Under the pieces are notes generated by a model. It was not told the DNA's origin and searched no databases. It worked only from the letters and a program-made list of their open reading frames with translations. From Edaphochlamys debaryana (Eukaryota > Chlorophyta > Chlorophyceae > Chlamydomonadales), in the NCBI GenBank assembly GCA_016858145.1, contig JAEHOE010000006.1, forward strand, positions 1,054,001 to 1,118,000: a stretch of DNA of 64,000 nucleotides. The letters are read 5' to 3'. Shown piece by piece: positions 12,901-24,600 of the stretch. Every line of letters starts with the position of its first letter. The first letter of the stretch is position 1. Both the position numbers and the translations under genes were made by a program.

Positions 12901-15900
12901 GAGGCTGTCCCACACGGCCACAGCCCGTAGCGCAGCGGAAGTGGGTCAGGGGCGGCACAGTGCCTGCCTCGAGCAAGCAGCCGTGACCGCAGGGTCCACC
13001 CACCTCTACCGCCTGCGGGGATGGCGAGTCTCCGTCAGGCAGGCAGTCCAGGGCGACGGGGTACATGCCCAGCGGCGACTGGCGGGGCACGGTGGGCGCC
13101 TGCTCAGCCCGAGAAGGCGGCGCGGGCGGAGGCAGGCCCGACCGTCCACGGGGGTGATCGATCTGTTGGGGAGCGGGGGGCAGCCATGCGCCGTTGATGT
13201 CAGCCGCATCGGAGTCGTGCTCCTTACCACCAGAGCCATTCCCGCCCCGCCCCCCGTGGCTGCGCACCTTGGGCAGCAGGAAAGAAAGCTCCTCCCCCGC
13301 CTCCCCTTCGTCAATGTAGCCCAGAGGCCGCCCGGGGCCGCGGTTGCCGGCGCTGGGGCGGCCGCTGGGGCGGTCCACGCTGGCGCCCGCCTGGAGCTGC
13401 GGCCGTGTGGGGCACGGGCAGGGGGGGGGAACAAGCGTGGCCAAGGTCTCCCTAATCATCACGTTCAACGCAGGGCTGCAAACCCCTGTAAGCAGGAAGC
13501 TTTGCAACTGCGGTCCACTCCGTGCTTTCCCTCCAACGGCCAAGCCAACGGCTGATCTGGGTCGACGGTACTCCGCCACAGCTCACCAGTACGTTCACGG
13601 GAGCCGCGGAGCCACTCATTTGCATCAGCGGGGCGTGTGGGTGCGCGGCTGGGCCGTGCTGGGCCGGCCCCGCCAACCCCGCCATCCCCGTGTTGGAGAG
13701 GGCATGCGAGTGGTGCGTGTGGGCGGCGGCCAGGCTGGTGAACTCAATGGAGAAGTTGGTCTCGCTGTTGGACAACAGCGGCCCGCTGTCGTTGCCTGTG
13801 GTACGGGGCCAAGGGCCAAGGGCCAAGGGCAGGAAAGTGTGGGCTCCATCTTCAGGAACCAACGAAGCCCGAGCAGGAACACAAGCAGCAGCTATCCCAG
13901 CCCAGCCCACGTACCCATGAATGCCGCCCTGGCCTCGGCCGCCACGTCATAACGGCTGTTGCCCTGGGACTCGTCCACAAGCCGCGGCGGGACGCGTGCA
14001 GCGGTGGTCTCCAGTGACCCCGAGCCAGCAGCGCTGCCCGTGCGGCCGGTGCCCGGGCTCCGGGTGCTTCCCGTGCCGGCTCTCAGGATCTCCGCCAGCT
14101 TGCCCGAGGCCGAAGCCGAGGCGGTGGTGAGGAGGCGGAGGAGGTTGCCGCTGGCTTCGGAGCCCTGCCGGTTGAGGTGAAGCATCAAGGAGGCAGCGGC
14201 CAAGTGTGCCGCCAGCTGCTCCCCGGCGCCCCCGGGCCCCGCCCCCAAGTGGGCTCCCGGGATGAGCAGCGCGGCGAGGGAGGCCGAGGCGTAAGCCTCA
14301 GCCGTGTCAGCGGCAGACGGTGGCGCGGCCGTGACGTCCGCGGGGGTGAGAGCAAGCCGGCCTGCGGCCTGGGCTGCGTCGCTGGGACCAGGAAGGCCCG
14401 CACGAGCATCGGGCTCAGGCTGCGTTGACCGCCCCGCTCCCATAGCACCCCCCATGCTCACATTGGCTGCACTGGGTCCGCCGTGAGGAGTCACGAGAGG
14501 CTCGGCCGTCCGGGGTTCCCCGAAGTCTGTCGCCAGAAGAGACTGCGGGCCGGCCTTCGGCGGTGACATGGGCCCCACGGCGTTGGCAGCAGCTGACACG
14601 GGCGTGCTGCCCTGCATCCAAGCCGTGGCCAGGGTCGCCACTTGGGAGTGAGACAGGGTGGTGCTGGACTCCTGGACGGTGGGCAAGCCCGGGGTAGCGG
14701 CGAACCGGGGCGTCAGGGAGCGCCCCACCGGTGCACCCGCGCCAGTGCCCTCCGGCCACAGCGGCGACTCCCGGTCTGTGGCCGCGCCTTCGGTGCTCAG
14801 CCCTGCCTCCATCCACGCCCCCGCTCCGGCCACCACCCCCGGCCTTGCCCCGGGTGCTGCGACGTCGCCTGGCAGCTTGGAAGAGTCCGAGAGGGCCCGC
14901 CGCAGGGATTCGGGCGTGGCGGATCCAGCCTGCCCTTGCCCCACGCCGTGCCCCACGCTTCGGCCCGCCTCCCCCACAAGGATTGCTGCTGCCAGCGCGG
15001 CATCGGCCCCCGCGGCGCTACCGCCCAGAGGACCGCGAGACGCAGCGCCCGACGGGGGCCCCTGCCCCTGCGCAAACGAGCGGCGCGCGAAGGGGCCCAT
15101 GACTGCCGCCTGCATCTCCCGCAGGAGGCCTGCGTCCACACGGCCCGAGGGCGCCGGCGAGTACTGCATGGATGCTGTGCGGCTGGCCAGCCCCGCCCCC
15201 GGTCCGCCCGTGGTAGCGCTGGCGCCCCCCACGGACCCCGTGAAGGGCGCCGTGACGGCTGTGACGGCTGTGGTGCTGCGGGGACGCGGCGCCGTCCCGA
15301 CGCAGGCGTCCGCCCCGAGGGGCAGGCGGGGCAGGTGCACGTCGGCTGGGTCCGTCAGCGCCGGGTCCATCTCGTGGGCCCAGTGCGCCCGAGCTGGCAT
15401 GCGGATGAGCCCGCGGTACTCCTGTGGGAAGGCCGGACCGGGGAGGCAGTTCAGGCGTCTGAGCGCACCACCAGTAGACAGCCAGCAAGCCTGCAAACGT
15501 GCATGCCCCGATCCTTGCAGGGCGAGCCGCGTGCCGCCCCTGCCCCTGTCCGTGTCCATCGCCACGGCTCACCGTGCCCTCCGTCACTGCCTGCAAGATC
15601 TCCAGCAGCTTGGCCGGCTCGTGCGCAAAGAGCTGCTTGAGGTGGTTCACGTGCTCGGGTGCGGGCGAGCCCGGCACAGGCGAGCGCCACAGCCAGCGCT
15701 GGGAGGGCGGCGAGCGGAGGGGCGCGCCGTGGCCGGCTGCCTCCGTGCCGCCACCCGCGGACGCGAGCCGCCCGGGGCTGACGCGGTGGGGAGTGCGCGA
15801 CTCGGGTGTGCCGCAGGCTGAGCCCGCCGCGGCTGCTGTCGAACCAGCGCCCACACCTGGCCCCAGGCCTGCCTCTACTGCAGGCCCTGACCCCGCTCGT

Positions 15901-17772
15901 ATTGTTGGGCCGGCCGCGGGTTCCCCGTCGAGCCCAACCAGATACCCGAGGTAGGCGATAGAGGCCCTGTTCTGGTGCAGCACACGCCTGCGGGCAGTCG
16001 AAACGTTGACAAAGGGGTACGCGTATGCTAGTGGGTATGCAAGCCTATGCCCGCTTTCTCCCTGCACGAGGCACCTCGCCTGTCCCCCCCTCCGCATCCT
16101 ACCCGTTCACGTCGAACATGGTTACGATGGAGGGGATGTGGCTGAGGCACATGTAGTCCCGCTGGAGCCGGGCGGCCAGCTCCTGACAGGCAGGGTGGAG
16201 GGGAGAAGGGCGTGACGCTCCACCCTTCCGGGATCCTGGCCAGCGCCCTGCCCTCCCTGCCCCGGCCCCACCTTGCCCTCGTACGGCACGTCCAGCTCCA
16301 GAATCATGGCTGGGGCCACGCCCCCCGGCCCCCCCTCGCCGCCAGGACCCGCCCCCGGGGCGCCGGCAAGCGAGGCACTCGCTGCCGTTGCGAGGCCGTC
16401 CCCCGTCCACAGGTGCCCGGACTCCGGGCTCAGGCCCCTTAGCGTGCCGCCGTGCCGCCCACCGGCGCCCTCCCCGGCAACCATCCGCCATGCGAAGGGC
16501 GAGATCTGCAGGTTGGGAAGGCATTGGCACACAGTACATCAGGCCCCCCTGCCTTGCCCGCACCCCCGCCCCGGCCCCTCCCCTCCCCCCTCACCCGCAT
16601 GGACAGGAAGTACCGGTCCCTCCCGAAGTCCCCCGGCACGAAGTGGTTCACGGTCGTCAGCTGCCCCTGGAGCAGACGCCTGGGGAGCGGGCGGTGGCGG
16701 ACAGGGTCAGCAGGCGAGTGGGGTCAGGCAGCCACTCAAGCCGTCCCTCCGTCCCTGCCCCCTCTCACTTGACGATGTCCTGGAAGAGCACCTTGAGGCT
16801 GGGGTCCTTGGCGAAGCTGCGAGCCAGGAAGCTCAGCACGTCCTGGGAGAGGGAGGGAGGGAGGGCAGGTGGGGGAAGCGCGAGGGGCCCGTGTACGTCC
16901 CTCCTCTTCCCACGCCCGTGCCCCCCCGCACCTGCTCCTCCCGCAGCTGCAGCGCCTCCACCGCCGCCGTGTTGGCCAGCACGCACCCCACCGCCGTGGA
17001 CCCCGCCTCAGTGGAGAACACCAGGCGGGTGCCGCCGTCGCCGCTGTGCCGCCGGAGCGCCAGCGTGCTGTCCATGCCGCGCCCCGCCAGACTCGCCATG
17101 CTGCTGTGCATGAGGCTGTCATGGGCGCCGGCGCCCGGGTCAACGGGGTCAACGTGCGACACGTACAGCACCGCCACGGGCTGCGGGAAGGCGCGCAGCT
17201 CCGACTCCAGTGCCGCGCGGTCCAGAACCGCAAGGCCGGCGCCTGGGGAGCGTGCACAGCAGGCAGGTATTGTAACGTGGGTGCCAAGACATCAACGGTT
17301 TGGAGGGGATGTATGTGTATGGGCCCGAGGGGGCAGGCCAGCGGCGAGGGCCCCACGCAGCGCAAGTGACCGAGTTGAACCGCGGGTGACACATCGCGCC
17401 CGTCAGGCGGGAAACGCAGCCGACCCAAGACTAACACGCCTGCTGACCTGCGTCCCCGCAAAGCTTGAGCACCGGGTTCGACTCAACAGGCACATTGCCT
17501 GCGGGTTGCGCTCGCGCCTTCGCCTTCGCGACTGCTGCAACTCCTTGTAGACCTGAGATGGCAACGGGCGAATTAGAGAAGCTTACTAGGTCGAGCTGCT
17601 TGACTGCGACATCGCCGTCCGCGTTTTCGCGCACGCGTCGCATGACAAACTTACTGAGGCTTAGCGCTCGCTTGGCTGAATCTCTAGCTTCTTGTGTTGC
17701 AACAGGACTGGGTCGGGCTTCCAAGTCGGTCCCCTCGGGGGGTCGCCCCAAACAGCTTACAAGGGCTCCCAT
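9979..17772 (-). CDS. PAS-containing class III nucleotide cyclase, guanylate type (copy A)
   Basis: Predicted 1,780-residue signalling enzyme making a cyclic nucleotide. Twenty exons: 17772-17448, 17242-16932, 16842-16769, 16679-16595, 16505-16272, 16182-16103, 15987-15573, 15421-13915, 13795-13587, 13396-13004, 12813-12103, 11953-11876, 11694-11617, 11476-11368, 11220-11133, 11040-10986, 10892-10728, 10620-10559, 10465-10423, 10299-9979. The start MGALVSCLG could be N-myristoylated. A PAS front half (SIVTMFDVNGRVLHQN, about residue 350) and a PAS end (FDPLTS...IIMTDVTSK, about 1450-1474) flank a long low-complexity insert. The catalytic domain has metal Asp1537 (FADIKGF) and Asp1581 (ETIGD), base-recognition Glu1577 and Cys1662 (RFCLFGD), and transition-state Asn1669 and Arg1673 (NTASRM). 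The E/C pair predicts GTP as substrate. The coiled-coil tail of copy B is replaced here by a short unrelated end. Exon 19 uses an AAG acceptor. Confidence 0.85.
16090..17250 (-). repeat. inverted-repeat arm 1 (5' exons of cyclase A)
   Basis: About 1.16 kb covering exons 2-6 of copy A, introns included, is nearly identical in inverse orientation to about 19048-20208 of copy B. The spacer is about 1.8 kb. Identity in the introns points to recent duplication or gene conversion rather than protein-level constraint. Boundaries are approximate. Confidence 0.8.
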
Positions 17773-18608
17773 CCCATTTTGTCTACATGCACGCTGGAAC
17801 AATGGAGCCAACGTAGACATCTCCAACGGGGACCCATTGGTACGTGCTGCCGTGCACGTGGTCGACTTTGTGCCGTCACCCTCGTTTCCCCTTCGTTCCC
17901 CCTCCGAAACCTTCCTCTGAGGTTGCTCCCGCAGGCTAACTACCTGGGCAGGCACGCACGCACGCCAACACGGGGTACTCCCGGGGGGCCCCGGCTGGCG
18001 GTCCACGCCAGGCGCTACGCGACGCTACGCGCCGGGGGCTCAGCCCAAAAATGCTGCCCCTAGCTTTTAAGGGGGGCCAGGATGGGCCAGGCGGCGGGCC
18101 CCTGCCCCTGCAGACCCTCAGCAGGCGCTGCTCTCTTTGACGCCTTTCTCAGCCCTCGCAGCAGCAGGCAGCAGTTACCTCTCCTCGGTTCAGGCCGCAG
18201 CCCCCGGGCACCTAAGCCAGATAGCAAGTAGGCGCGTCCTAGAGGGTCCTGGAAGGTCCTGGAGGGCTCAAATAGGTCCCGCCAGGCTGGTCATGGCATG
18301 GTTCGGCGGCTGCCTCCGGGCCTGCACCGGCACCTGCGGGCAATCACCATGCGGAAGTGGTGCAACCCCGCATCAACCTAGTGCGGACTACTCTGGCACA
18401 GAGCCACAAGCCACGCTCCAACCAACTGCCGTACACACCGGAAACGGTCGTGAGAATTCGCGGTCCATTGGACAATGGACAGGTGCACCGCGTAGTCGGA
18501 GCGTCGGTGCTCCTTAATCTAGTGATTACATTGCTGAGTGCTATGTGCCGCGACTGCGCGCGCGCGAAAAATGCGCGCTGGGCCTAAGGACTAGTATTAC
18601 GCCCAAAC
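17773..18608. promoter_or_regulatory. divergent intergenic region between cyclases A and B
   Basis: These 836 bp between head-to-head start codons must contain both promoters. Visible structure includes a direct repeat of ggtcctgga near 18245-18265 and a cgcgcgcg run near 18555. There is no clear TATA box and no exon. The first coding exons either side of it are not similar, although the gene bodies are. Confidence 0.45.
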
Positions 18609-21600
18609 ATGGGTGCGTGCTGCAGCAGGAGTGGTCGCGGAGACAGCCCTCCAATCGGTGCGTACAGAAACTGGACAGGGGACTACGAGAGTTCGCTCGA
18701 CTCTTGCCACTGTGCTCTCTTTGCTTCCGTCGTCGTGATGCTCGCAGGTAATCTGCAACGAAGTCAGGGCCATGTTGCGAGTGCTTCTGGGCAGGAGCAT
18801 CGCCTTCGCGCGGCTCATGCATCGGGTCGCAATTTGGCCCAGGCAGCTTCGCCACGGACGTCTGGCACCGCAGCTCATGTGTCACTGATAGAACGACTCT
18901 GTGCTGGTCAGGATGCTGGTAAGCACGCCGGTATGTTTGTGGAGACAGTTCCCACCTGCCTGAGACCCACACGCGAAGCGGCCAGCCGCAACCGCCTCCT
19001 TGTCCTCCTCCGCATCACCGCCTCTTCACACCCCTTCCTCGACCCCTTCCCCCAGGCTCCGGCCTTGCAGTTCTGGACCGCGCGGCACTGGAGTCGGAGC
19101 TGCGCGCCTTCCCGCAGCCCGTGGCGGTGCTGTACGTGTCGTACGTTGACACCGTTGACCCGGGCGCCGGCGCCCATGACAGCCTCATGCACAGCAGCAT
19201 GGCGAGCCTGGCGGGGCGCGGCATGGACAGCACGCTGGCGCTCCGGCGGCACAGCTGCGACGGCGGCACCCGCCTGGTGTTCTCCACTGAGGCGGGGTCC
19301 ACGGCGGTGGGGTGCGTGCTGGCCAACACGGCGGCGGTGGAGGCGCTGCAGCTGCGGGAGGAGCAGGTGCGGGGGGGCACGGGCGTGGGAAGAGGAGGGA
19401 GGTGCACGGGCCCCTCGCGCTTCCCCCACCTGCCCTCCCTCCCTCCCTCTCCCAGGACGTGCTGAGCTTCCTGGCTCGCAGCTTCGCCAAGGACCCCAGC
19501 CTCAAGGTGCTCTTCCAGGACATCGTCAAGTGAGAGGGGGCAGGGACGGAGGGACGGCTTGAGTGGCTGCCTGACCCCACTCGCCTGCTGACCCTGTCCG
19601 CCACCGCCCGCTCCCCAGGCGTCTGCTCCAGGGGCAGCTGACGACCGTGAACCACTTCGTGCCGGGGGACTTCGGGAGGGACCGGTACTTCCTGTCCATG
19701 CGGGTGAGGGGGGAGGGGAGGGGCCGGGGCGGGGGTGCGGGCAAGGCAGGGGGGCCTGATGTACTGTGTGCCAATGCCTTCCCAACCTGCAGATCTCGCC
19801 CTTCGCATGGCGGATGGTTGCCGGAGAGGGCGCCGGTGGGCGGCACGGCGGCACGCTAAGGGGCCTGAGCCCGGAGTCCGGGCACCTGTGGACGGGGGAC
19901 GGCCTCGCAACGGCAGCGAGTGCCTCGCTTGCCGGCGCCCCAGGGGCAGGTCCTGGCGGCGAGGGGGGGCCGGGGGGCGTGGCCCCAGCCATGATTCTGG
20001 AGCTGGACGTGCCGTACGAGGGCAAGGTGGGGCCGGGGCAGGGAGGGCAGGGCGCTGGCCAGGATCCCGGAAGGGTGGAGCGTCACGCCCTCCTCCCCTC
20101 CACCCTGCCTGTCAGGAGCTGGCCGCCCGGCTCCAGCGGGACTACATGTGCCTCAGCCACATCCCCTCCATCGTAACCATGTTCGACGTGAACGGGTAGG
20201 ATGCGGAGGGGAGGAAGGCGAGCCTGATGCAGGGAGGCAGGGTATCGGCCCGCATGGCATGTGTCAATGCGTATCACAAGCCTCCGTGTGTTTCTACCGC
20301 CCTCAGGCGCGTGCTACACCAGAACAGCGCGTCCTTCGCCTACTGGTGCGTGCGGCTGGCCGATGCTCAGGCACTCGTACCAGGATGCTATGCAGCTAAG
20401 AGCCTTCACCTGGTGCTCTGCTTCTTTCATTTATGTCCCCAGGGGCAACGCTATGGGTGCACAGCCCTTCCACGGGCCAGGCGGTACCGGGGCTGGAGGG
20501 GCCGCACTGCAGTTCCTGCGGAGCCTGCTGGCAGCGGACCCCAGCCAGGCGGAGGCGGCCATCCGGGCCGTGACCGAGGGGAGGGTGAGCGGGCGCCGGG
20601 CTTGGGGGCTTACACCGGTCAGACCCACGTCCAGAGCCACAGGCTGCAGCCTGTCCCGCCTACCTAGCCCTGATGTCTTCTGTGATTTCGTGCTATGCTT
20701 GCAGGAGTGGAAGGGCTTGGCCCTGATGCCTGCATCCCTGGCCGACAGCCTGGCGCCCATGGCAGCTCAGCCCAGTATCGGCCAGGTGACAGCACGCTTC
20801 GGTCACCTGGGCCGTCCCTCCGCCCCCTCCGCCTTTGTGACCAGCCCAATGAGCCCGTATCCCGCTCCAGCGCCTGTACCTCCGAGCACGTCTGCGGGCC
20901 CGGTCGCAAGCGCGCAGTTGGCGGCTGTTTCAGTGGGCAGAGGGCAGCAAGGGCGCAACCCGCTGCTCTCTGGAGTGCCGGAGTCGCACGGGACAGCGCC
21001 GGACACAACCCGCGCGCCGCCGACTGGACCGTCCGGAGCTCTTGCAGGGCCACATCCTCCCTCGGCTCACGCCTCCGGCGAGCGGGACTGCTCGCCCGGT
21101 CGGGTCCTGGGCGGTCTGCCGGTGCTGCCTATCCTTGACGCTGGACTGGGGGCAGGGCCCGACAGCCCCTTCACCTCTCCGCAGCAGGTATCCTATACCG
21201 CAAGCGGGACGGGCTGCCATGGCCCTCGGCTTGAGCGCTGTGCTGCCGGTTCAACGTCCCTTACTTGTCCCTTTCGCCCCTAACATTCCGCAGATACCGC
21301 CGGTGAGCCCCAGTGCGGCCCAGCCTCCCTCGACCTTCTGCATGCCCGGCCCCAGCGGCGCCCGCAGCTCCTCCCGCAGTGGCGCCGGCGTAGGTCCGAG
21401 CACATCCGCCGCCGACGCGGCGGCGGGGCGTTCGGCATGGTCCCTGAGCCACCTGCCCCTGCAGGGCAGCTCGGCGCCCTTGCACCAGGGGCCGTCAAGG
21501 CGCAACACCAGCGCAAGCGTCGGCACATGCAAGGGCAGCGGAGGCATCCTCCGGAGCACCGATGACAGCAGTTCGATTCTGCTCAGCGGCAACGGCGGCG

Positions 21601-24600
21601 ATGGTGGAGGCGGCGCCAGGCCGCTGGCAGCGCTAGCGGCTGCGGCAATGGGGAGCTGGTCTTCCCGCACGGTCGGCACGGGCGGCCACGGCGGCGGCTT
21701 GCTGTGTAAGTCGCGGGTCTGATAGCAGGGCCCCATAGCTCTACAAATTGGTCCCCCTTTGACGTCGGCCTAGATTCTGAAACCCTTCGCCTGCGCGTTT
21801 TGCTGCCATGCTCGGCTTGATATGTGCCAGCCGTGAGCATCAGCACCCGCTGAGCCGAGTGCGTGTGTTTCCCGTCATGTCCCGACTTGTTTCCCGCAGA
21901 CACCACCACAACGGGAGAGCCACCCTCCCACGACACGGCCTTTTCCATCGAATTTCTGCACGGCCCGCGCTCCCCAGGCCCGGCCCAGCACACGGGTTTG
22001 CCAGCCACAGCAGCTGCCGCTGTGGACCTCCCTGCCCGGCCCCAGCCCGCAGCCTACCACCTCAGCCAGGCCCAGCGGCGCACGTCCATCCGCCGGCGGG
22101 CCCTTCAGGCCGAGCTCCCCGGCGCAGTCGACTTCCTCACGCCCTCGGCCACTGCTACCGCTTCAGGCGGCTCTGCTGCATCCCCCGCGTCTGCCGCTTC
22201 CCCTGCCCAACCGCACGGGTACCAGTCCCACTCCCACCAGCTCGCCAGGGTGGGCCTGTCCCTTGCGGGGGCCCGGGTCGACGGCAGCAGCCGTTTGCGC
22301 CTGGGCGGCAGCGGCTCCCTGCCCCCCCCGGAGCCGGACGTGCTGCTGCGGTCGCTCAGTTGGAGCGGAGGGAACTCCAGTGGCCAAGATGCTGCAGCCG
22401 CAGCCGCCGCAGCGGCAGCGGCGGCCGTGGCGGCACTGGGCTCTGGTGAGCCAGCTGCGGCTGGAGGCTTGGCAGCGGTGCCGGCGGGAGCACCTGAGTT
22501 TGAGGCGGGGGCCGCTCGCAGCCCTGTCGGGGCCGTGCACGACTCCGACCGCAGTGCCGGCAGTGCTGAGGCGGCATCCACCACAACTACCGCCGTCGCC
22601 CATACAGATGCAAGCACCGCTGGCTTGGGCACAGGGGCAGGTGCAGGGGCTGCCGGCATTACAAGCGTCGGACAGCCGCCGCTGATGCTGCCTCCAGGAA
22701 GCTCCAGAGCATCGGTTGACGGTCTTGAGATCAGCCTCGCCCTGCCCCCGCTGCTAACGCCGGGGCTACAGAGGGCTTCCATGGACCGGTGCTCGCCCGG
22801 GTTAGGCCAGAAGCTGCTGCCTCGTGCGGAGCAGCAGCCGACAGCTGGAGAGCTGCACAGTGAGGGCCAGGTGCCTGGCCTGGAGGCGGATTCTGCTGCC
22901 CCCATGGTGGCGACCGAGGCTGCCAGCTTGGGCGGCAGCCAGGACGGCTACAGCGGGGCGGTGGACCGGAGCAGTCGCGGCGGTGCCGGCATGGACAGCC
23001 AGCCGCTGGCCTTCCTCCTCCCCCAAGCGTCGCGGTCACCGGAAAGCCCCAGCGCCAGCGGACCCGTGTCCAGCGCTGCCGCCGCCCGCGCGAGCCCACG
23101 CGGCCCGCTTCCGAGACCCCGGTCTCTCGAAGCGACCCGAGATACTGCCGGCAGTCGCAACGGCCACAGCCCACCGCCGCTGCCTCCCATTGCCGAAGGC
23201 CGCAACGGCCACTCCAGAGCACTGGGGGCCCCGCTGGGCTCCGCAGACGCTTCCTTGACGCACAGCAGTCCAAACGCAAGTGGCGATCAGCAGGAGGATC
23301 AGCAGCCCAAGGCGTCGATCAGCGACGGGGATCCCCCGCCGGGCCCCGCGCGTCTGGAGCTTCTCCGCAAAGGCGACCGCAAGGACAGCCGAGAGAGCTC
23401 CTCGGGGCGATTCGGCTTGCCTTCTGGCCTCATGGGTCTCTTCGGGCGCGGCTCCAACTCTGGTCGGTCCCCGGTCGGCGGGTCCACAGAGGCCGCCGCT
23501 CCCGCTTCGGCCCCCGCATCCGAGTGCATACCGTCCCCGTCCCCGCGCGCCAGTGCAGCGGTCCAGGGGGCCATCCTCGCGGGCGGCGGCTCCGTAGGAG
23601 GCGCCAGCAAGGAGGCCAGAAGCGGTCTGAGCACGAGGCCTGCGCCCGCGGTCCTGCTTGTGCCAAGCACGGTGCCGGCCTCTGCTCCTCCAGGGCTCCC
23701 GAGGGCGCCCCCTTCACAGCTAGCGGCCCCTCATGCCGTGAGACCCTTCGCCGTCACGGCTTTCGGCGTGCTTCCGACCGCCCCCGCCGCCGGTGCCCCC
23801 GCCTCCAGCACCGGCCTGCAGCGGCGCGCGCGGGGCCTGCTGCGGCTGCTGACCACCACCCTGGGCAGCACCGCGGCCGCGCGCCGCACCCTGGCCTCCA
23901 CCGGCGCCGCCAACCGGCTCCTCGACACGGAAGCCCTGCTGCTCACCACGCAGGGCAACACGGCCGGGGGAGGGCTAGCGGGCCTGTCGGAGACGGGAGT
24001 AGAGCTGCCCTTCAGCGCTGCGTTGGGCCGCAACGGTGCGGGTGCTAGGTCGCTTCTGGAGACGGACGCGGAAGTTATTGGCGAAGACGATCTTTCCGGG
24101 CTGCTGCCCGTGTGCAACCGGCTGCTGAGGCTTGCGTCAGTGCCGGGAGGCGCCTCAGCAGCCCTTGCCGCGCCGAGCCCGCACGTGGCTACGCGCCGGC
24201 GGCAGAGCGGCGTGGGCCGGCGGTGGCACGAGGTTCTCGTCCGCCCCTGCCCCGACCCCCTGAGCTCGGAGCCCGCGGTTTTGGTGGTGCAGACGGACGT
24301 GACCAAGGCGGTGAGCTGACAGAGCAGTGGGCGGTGGGCGGTGGGCTTGGGCTTGTGTAGAATCTCAAGAAAGCTCGACGGACTTCTGGTTGTTCAGCAT
24401 GAGTTTGGCCACAACCTCCTGGCTGCCCCGCCTGCCCCATCCCCACCCCCTCAGGTCCAGGCCGAGGCTGCGCTGGTGGCCGCTCTGGAGGCGGAGCACG
24501 CGCTGCTGTCCGACATGCTGCCCAGCCACGTGCTCACGCGCCTCACGCACGACCGGCGGGCGGAGGCGGCACAGAAGGGCGCCAACCCGCTGGCGGAGCT

